From Ruminococcus sp. CAG:403 (GTDB taxonomy: Bacteria > Bacillota > Clostridia > Oscillospirales > Ruminococcaceae), in the NCBI GenBank assembly GCA_000437255.1, contig FR899089.1, positions 1 through 24,389 of the forward strand: a stretch of DNA of 24,389 nucleotides, in the 5' to 3' direction. The translations under genes and the position numbers were made by a program. The notes below the pieces were generated by a model, which was not told the DNA's origin, ran no database searches, and saw only the letters and a list, made by a program, of their open reading frames with translations. Positions 20,788-24,389 of this stretch are shown in pieces (within the stretch, counting starts at the first letter, position 1; the number at the start of each line of letters is the position of its first letter).

Positions 20788-22689
20788 ATGGAAAAGAAAG
20801 CATTTCAAGCGGAATCCAAGCGTTTGCTGGACATGATGATTCATTCTATTTATACACATAAGGAAATTTTCCTGCGGGAACTGATTTCCAATGCAAGTGA
20901 TGCAATTGACAAGCTCTACTTCCGTTCTCTGACGGATGACAGCGTGAATATGAGCCAGTCCGATTTTGCCATCGACCTGAAAGTAGATCCAGAGGCACGA
21001 ACCCTGACCATTACCGATAACGGAATTGGTATGACCAAGGAGGAGCTGGAGAACAACCTGGGCATTATCGCCAACAGCGGTTCGCTCCAGTTTAAGACTG
21101 AAAACGAATTGAAGGACGATCACCAGATCATCGGTCAGTTTGGCGTTGGTTTCTATTCTGCCTTTATGGTAGCTAGCCGTGTTACGGTAAAAACACGTGC
21201 ATTTGGTTCCGATACAGCGTATATCTGGCAGTCCGAGGGCACGGATGGCTATACCATTGATACCTGCGATAAGGAAACCGTTGGTACGGAAATCACACTG
21301 GAAATTCTGCCGGATGCAGAAGATGCGGAGAATACGGATGAGCATTACAGCGATTACCTGGATCCGTATCGCATTCAGTCTCTGGTAAAGCGGTATAGCG
21401 ATTACATTCGCTTCCCCATCCGGATGGACATGAAGAAGAGCCGGAAAAAGGAAGACTCTGATGAATATGAAGATTACATTGAAAATGTAACGCTCAACAG
21501 CATGGTTCCGCTTTGGCGCAAGAATAAAAGCGAAATCACAGAAGAGCAATACAATCAATTCTATAAGGAAAAGTGCAATGATTTCACCGATCCGTTGTGT
21601 CACATGCATGTTCGGAATGAAGGTACGGTCACTTATGATGCACTGCTGTACATTCCAACCCGTGCACCGTTTAACTATTATTCCAAGGAATATCAAAAGG
21701 GCTTGCAGCTGTATGCAAATGGTGTTCTGATTATGGATCGTTGTGAGGATCTGTTGCCGGATTACTTCAGCTTTGTAAAAGGCTTGGTAGACTCCGAAGA
21801 TCTGTCTCTGAATATCTCTCGTGAAATGTTGCAGCATGATGTGCAGCTGCGTCAGATTGCCAAGAGCATTGAGCACACCATCAAAAATGAACTGTCCAGA
21901 ATGCTGAAAAATGACCGGGAAAAATACGAACAGTTCTTCCAGGCATTTGGTTTGCAGTTGAAGTATGGTCTGTACAGTGATTACGGTATGCACAAGGATT
22001 TGTTGCAGGATCTGTTGCTGTTCCCGTCTTCAAAGGAAGCCGGAAAGCTGGTTACACTGGCGGAATATGTGGATCGAATGCCGGAAGATCAGACCTGCAT
22101 CTACTATGCAACTGGGGAAAGCATTGCGCGCATTGAAGCACTTCCGCAGACAGAAGCCGTTAAGGAAAAGGGTTATGAAATCCTGTACTTTACAGAAAAT
22201 GTGGATGAATTCGCCATCAAGATGCTGATGAAGTATAAGGAAAAGGAATTCAAGTCTGTATCCAACAGCGATCTGGATTTGGAGACCGAAGAAGAAAAGA
22301 AGGCTTTGGAAGAAAAGAGTGCCGACAGCAAGAGCATGCTGGAAACCATGACCAAGGCATTGGAGGGTAAGGTTTCTGCTGTTAAGCTGTCCAGCCGGCT
22401 GAAAAAGCATCCGGTATGCCTGAGCAGCACCGGGGATCTGTCCATGGAAATGGCAAAGACTTTGAATGCAATGCCGGGAGCCGATCAGAAGGTAGAGGCA
22501 AATGTGGTATTGGAAATCAATCCGAACCATCCGATTTATGAGCGCCTGATGGCATTGAGCACAGCAGATGAGGAAACACTGGGCAAGTACAGCAAGCTGC
22601 TGTACAATCAGGCCTTGCTGATGGAAGGCATGCAGATTGAAGATCCGGTTGCATTTTCCGATCTGATTTGTGAATTGATGGAAAAATAA
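20788..22689 (+). CDS. htpG: Molecular chaperone HtpG (Hsp90)
   Basis: 633 residues, full length for bacterial Hsp90. The ATP site of the GHKL fold is visible: FLRELISNASDAIDKLYF (N and D contacts), DNGIGMTKEEL, and GQFGVGFYSAFMVA at the lid. The middle domain holds RGLVDSEDL-like and NISREMLQ motifs (here KGLVDSEDLSLNISREMLQ), which carry the catalytic-loop arginine. The start chosen matches the conserved opening MEKKAFQAESKRLLD. A GGTGGGG lies about 10 nt upstream and an AAGGAG further up (20753-20758). A GTG 15 bases upstream is in frame but breaks the family N-terminus. It is controlled by the CIRCE operator, has its own promoter and terminator, and acts in the cytoplasm. Confidence 0.97.
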   Translation: MEKKAFQAESKRLLDMMIHSIYTHKEIFLRELISNASDAIDKLYFRSLTDDSVNMSQSDFAIDLKVDPEARTLTITDNGIGMTKEELENNLGIIANSGSLQFKTENELKDDHQIIGQFGVGFYSAFMVASRVTVKTRAFGSDTAYIWQSEGTDGYTIDTCDKETVGTEITLEILPDAEDAENTDEHYSDYLDPYRIQSLVKRYSDYIRFPIRMDMKKSRKKEDSDEYEDYIENVTLNSMVPLWRKNKSEITEEQYNQFYKEKCNDFTDPLCHMHVRNEGTVTYDALLYIPTRAPFNYYSKEYQKGLQLYANGVLIMDRCEDLLPDYFSFVKGLVDSEDLSLNISREMLQHDVQLRQIAKSIEHTIKNELSRMLKNDREKYEQFFQAFGLQLKYGLYSDYGMHKDLLQDLLLFPSSKEAGKLVTLAEYVDRMPEDQTCIYYATGESIARIEALPQTEAVKEKGYEILYFTENVDEFAIKMLMKYKEKEFKSVSNSDLDLETEEEKKALEEKSADSKSMLETMTKALEGKVSAVKLSSRLKKHPVCLSSTGDLSMEMAKTLNAMPGADQKVEANVVLEINPNHPIYERLMALSTADEETLGKYSKLLYNQALLMEGMQIEDPVAFSDLICELMEK

Positions 22690-22704
22690 ACACTTTCAAA
22701 AGAG

Positions 22705-22751
22705 AACGGTCCGTTTGTTGGGGAATGTCCAAATAAACGGATCGTTTTTTA
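22705..22751 (+). terminator. Intrinsic terminator after htpG
   Basis: AACGGTCCGTTT (22705-22716) pairs with AAACGGATCGTT (22735-22746; one G-T), with an inner TTGG/CCAA stem, followed by a T run to 22750. Confidence 0.92.
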
Positions 22752-22810
22752 TAGGGGGCATGGGAAAACGCTTTTTGATTGGTTCTTTCGAAAAATATTC
22801 CTATTTACTC

Positions 22811-22839
22811 TTGCAATTCCCGAATATTCCTGTTATAAT
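22811..22839 (+). promoter_or_regulatory. Sigma-A promoter of purA
   Basis: TTGCAA (22811-22816) and a perfect TATAAT (22834-22839) have a 17-bp spacer, with an extended -10 TGT directly before TATAAT. The octamer AATATTCC occurs twice, at 22794-22801 and 22823-22830 (29 bp apart), the second copy inside the spacer. Confidence 0.85.
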
Positions 22840-22904
22840 ATTAAAGTGTGACATGTCCCCTGCGGAGATGCATATAAAATACAACTTTGAAAAGAGGAAC
22901 TGAA

Positions 22905-24179
22905 ATGCCTGCAAATATTGTTGTCGGCACCCAGTGGGGTGACGAGGGGAAAGGGAAAATTATCGATATTATGGCGTCCCGTGCAGACGTTGTAGTACGT
23001 GCAACCGGCGGAAATAATGCCGGGCATACGGTTGTGAATCACGGCGAGGTCTATAAGCTGCACCTGATTCCGTCTGGTATTCTGTATCCGGATACCCTGT
23101 GCCTGATCGGTGCCGGTGTTGTGCTGGATCCAAAGGATTTCACTGGTGAACTGAATGCCCTGAAAGAACGTGGAATTTCCACCGCAAACTTGAAAATTGA
23201 CCCAAGAGCCCATGTGGTAATGCCTTGGCACATTGCCTTGGACGGTCTGTCTGAAGCATTCCGTGGCAACTCCGACATCGGAACGACAAAGCGGGGCATT
23301 GGTCCTACTTATATGGATAAATACGAACGCTGCGGCATTCGGGTTTATGACCTGGTACATCCGGAAGTCTTTGCCGAAAAGGCTCGGACAACCGGTATGC
23401 TGAAAAATAAGATCATTACAGCTGTATACGGCGGCGAAGCATTTGATCTGGATGCTGTAATCGCAGAATACACCGAATATGGCAAGCAGCTGCTGCCGTA
23501 TGTAGCAGATGTTTCTGTTTTGACGTATGAAGCACAGAAGGCTGGCAAGACCATTATGTTCGAAGGTGCACAGGCAACCCTGCTGGACATCGATTTCGGT
23601 ACCTATCCGTATGTAACTTCTTCTCATCCGATTTCTGCTGGTGCTTGCATCGGAACGGGTGTTGGCCCGAAGATGATCACCAATATCATTGGCGTTGCAA
23701 AGGCATATACCACAAGAGTTGGAAAGGGTCCGTTCCCGACCGAGCTGAATGATGAAATCGGCGAAACCATTCGGAATAAGGGTGGCGAATTCGGTACCAC
23801 TACAGGTCGTCCGAGAAGAACCGGTTGGTTTGATGCGGTGATCGTACGGCATTCTGTTCGGGTCAATGGCTTGGATGGATTGGCAATCAATAAGCTGGAT
23901 ACCCTCAGTGGAATCGGTACCTTGAAGCTTTGTGTTGGCTATGAGAAGCCAGACGGCACCATTCTGCGGGATTTCCCGCCGGCTTTGGAAGATCTGGCAG
24001 ACTGCAAGCCGATTTATGAAGAATTTGAGGGATTTGACGAAGACATTTCTGCTTGCAAGTCCTTCGATGAATTGCCGGATGCCTGCAAGAAGTACATCGC
24101 ACGCTTGGAAGAAGTTTGTGAGTGCAAGGTTGTAATGGTCGGCAATGGCCCGGATCGCAGCCAGATTCTGGAACGGTAA
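22905..24179 (+). CDS. purA: Adenylosuccinate synthetase
   Basis: 424 residues, the standard length. It joins IMP and aspartate with GTP to make adenylosuccinate, the substrate of PurB. The N-terminal GTQWGDEGKGKIIDIMA (residues 8-24) carries catalytic Asp13 and the phosphate loop, and NNAGHTVV contains the second catalytic histidine. Further signatures are GIGPTYMDKYERCGIRVYDL, the EGAQATLLDIDFGTYPYVTS IMP-binding segment, and TTTGRPRRTGWFDAV. The ATG chosen begins the conserved strand PANIVVG and follows AAGAGGAA; an in-frame TTG further up is unlikely. It has its own promoter and a strong terminator. PurB lies two genes upstream on a separate transcript. Confidence 0.97.
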   Translation: MPANIVVGTQWGDEGKGKIIDIMASRADVVVRATGGNNAGHTVVNHGEVYKLHLIPSGILYPDTLCLIGAGVVLDPKDFTGELNALKERGISTANLKIDPRAHVVMPWHIALDGLSEAFRGNSDIGTTKRGIGPTYMDKYERCGIRVYDLVHPEVFAEKARTTGMLKNKIITAVYGGEAFDLDAVIAEYTEYGKQLLPYVADVSVLTYEAQKAGKTIMFEGAQATLLDIDFGTYPYVTSSHPISAGACIGTGVGPKMITNIIGVAKAYTTRVGKGPFPTELNDEIGETIRNKGGEFGTTTGRPRRTGWFDAVIVRHSVRVNGLDGLAINKLDTLSGIGTLKLCVGYEKPDGTILRDFPPALEDLADCKPIYEEFEGFDEDISACKSFDELPDACKKYIARLEEVCECKVVMVGNGPDRSQILER

Positions 24180-24194
24180 TCGAAATTCGCATAG

Positions 24195-24230
24195 AGGACT
24201 GCTGGAACAGCATACCAGCAGTCCTTTTTT
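24195..24230 (+). terminator. Intrinsic terminator after purA
   Basis: GGACTGCTGG (24196-24205) pairs perfectly with CCAGCAGTCC (24215-24224) around a 9-nt loop, followed by six T. Confidence 0.95.
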
Positions 24231-24250
24231 AAAAGGAGCGTTTTTGATCA

Positions 24251-24389
24251 ATGGAAGTTTTGATTTTGATTGGCGTGCTTGCCATAATTGGTCTGCTCGT
24301 TTTGGTACTGTTGCAGCTGCGAAAACAAGCAGCTTCCGAACAGCCGGAACTGGACTTTACACCGGTCTGGCAGGAGCAGCAGCGGCAGC
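24251..24389 (+). CDS. Partial membrane-anchored protein, cut by window end (possibly RmuC)
   Basis: Only the first 46 codons are present. The start ATG has AAAGGAG 12 nt upstream. Residues 1-21 form a single hydrophobic helix (MEVLILIGVLAIIGLLVLVL), followed by QLRKQ and a glutamine/glutamate-rich stretch (VWQEQQRQ) that could begin a coiled coil. A short N-terminal anchor followed by a polar coiled coil is the layout of the DNA recombination protein RmuC, but many other membrane-anchored proteins begin like this. The product cannot be identified from this fragment. Confidence 0.6.
   Translation, partial: MEVLILIGVLAIIGLLVLVLLQLRKQAASEQPELDFTPVWQEQQRQ

Noticed and set aside
22833..24251. 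472-codon open frame opposite purA
   Set aside because: Antisense shadow of purA, with no recognisable domain; it would run across the purA promoter and terminator.

Overview
The window looks like chromosome of a low- to mid-GC Gram-positive anaerobe of the Ruminococcaceae, most likely a fibre-degrading Ruminococcus. The main evidence is a secreted GH26 mannanase with threonine-rich linkers and a C-terminal dockerin, which is cellulosome architecture. Supporting evidence is strong GGAGG ribosome binding sites, TTGACA/TATAAT promoters and a perfect CIRCE heat-shock operator. The species cannot be fixed from the sequence alone.

Left third (1-8.66 kb): nine genes on the minus strand read as one long operon. 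In transcription order they encode an ABC ATPase with degenerate catalytic residues, a permease, a canonical ABC ATPase, a second permease, an NMT1/SsuA-type substrate-binding lipoprotein, a cytidylate-kinase-like P-loop protein, an N-carbamoylputrescine-amidase-like nitrilase, an ornithine-cyclodeaminase-family protein and an AraC regulator, followed by a terminator. A divergent plus-strand gene encodes a YtcJ-like amidohydrolase. The 411-bp space between the two transcripts holds a consensus promoter with a terminator-like hairpin directly after it (plus strand) and a hairpin-containing leader ending in an intrinsic terminator ahead of the first ABC gene (minus strand). Together this looks like an inducible import and breakdown system for a small nitrogenous compound. 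The substrate is not known from the sequence. This is the most interesting part of the window.

Middle (10.3-14.3 kb): the dockerin-bearing GH26 enzyme, with its own promoter and terminator; a HAD-superfamily phosphatase/phosphomutase with its own promoter; and, convergent to it, a small CmpB-family membrane protein.

Right half (14.4-24.4 kb, plus strand): malQ and glgP overlap by 8 nt and form an alpha-glucan (glycogen/maltodextrin) breakdown pair. They are followed by a DUF3592 membrane protein, purB, CIRCE-controlled htpG, purA and the first 46 codons of a membrane-anchored protein cut by the window edge. PurA and PurB together convert IMP to AMP. No tRNA, rRNA, CRISPR array, insertion sequence or phage gene was seen.
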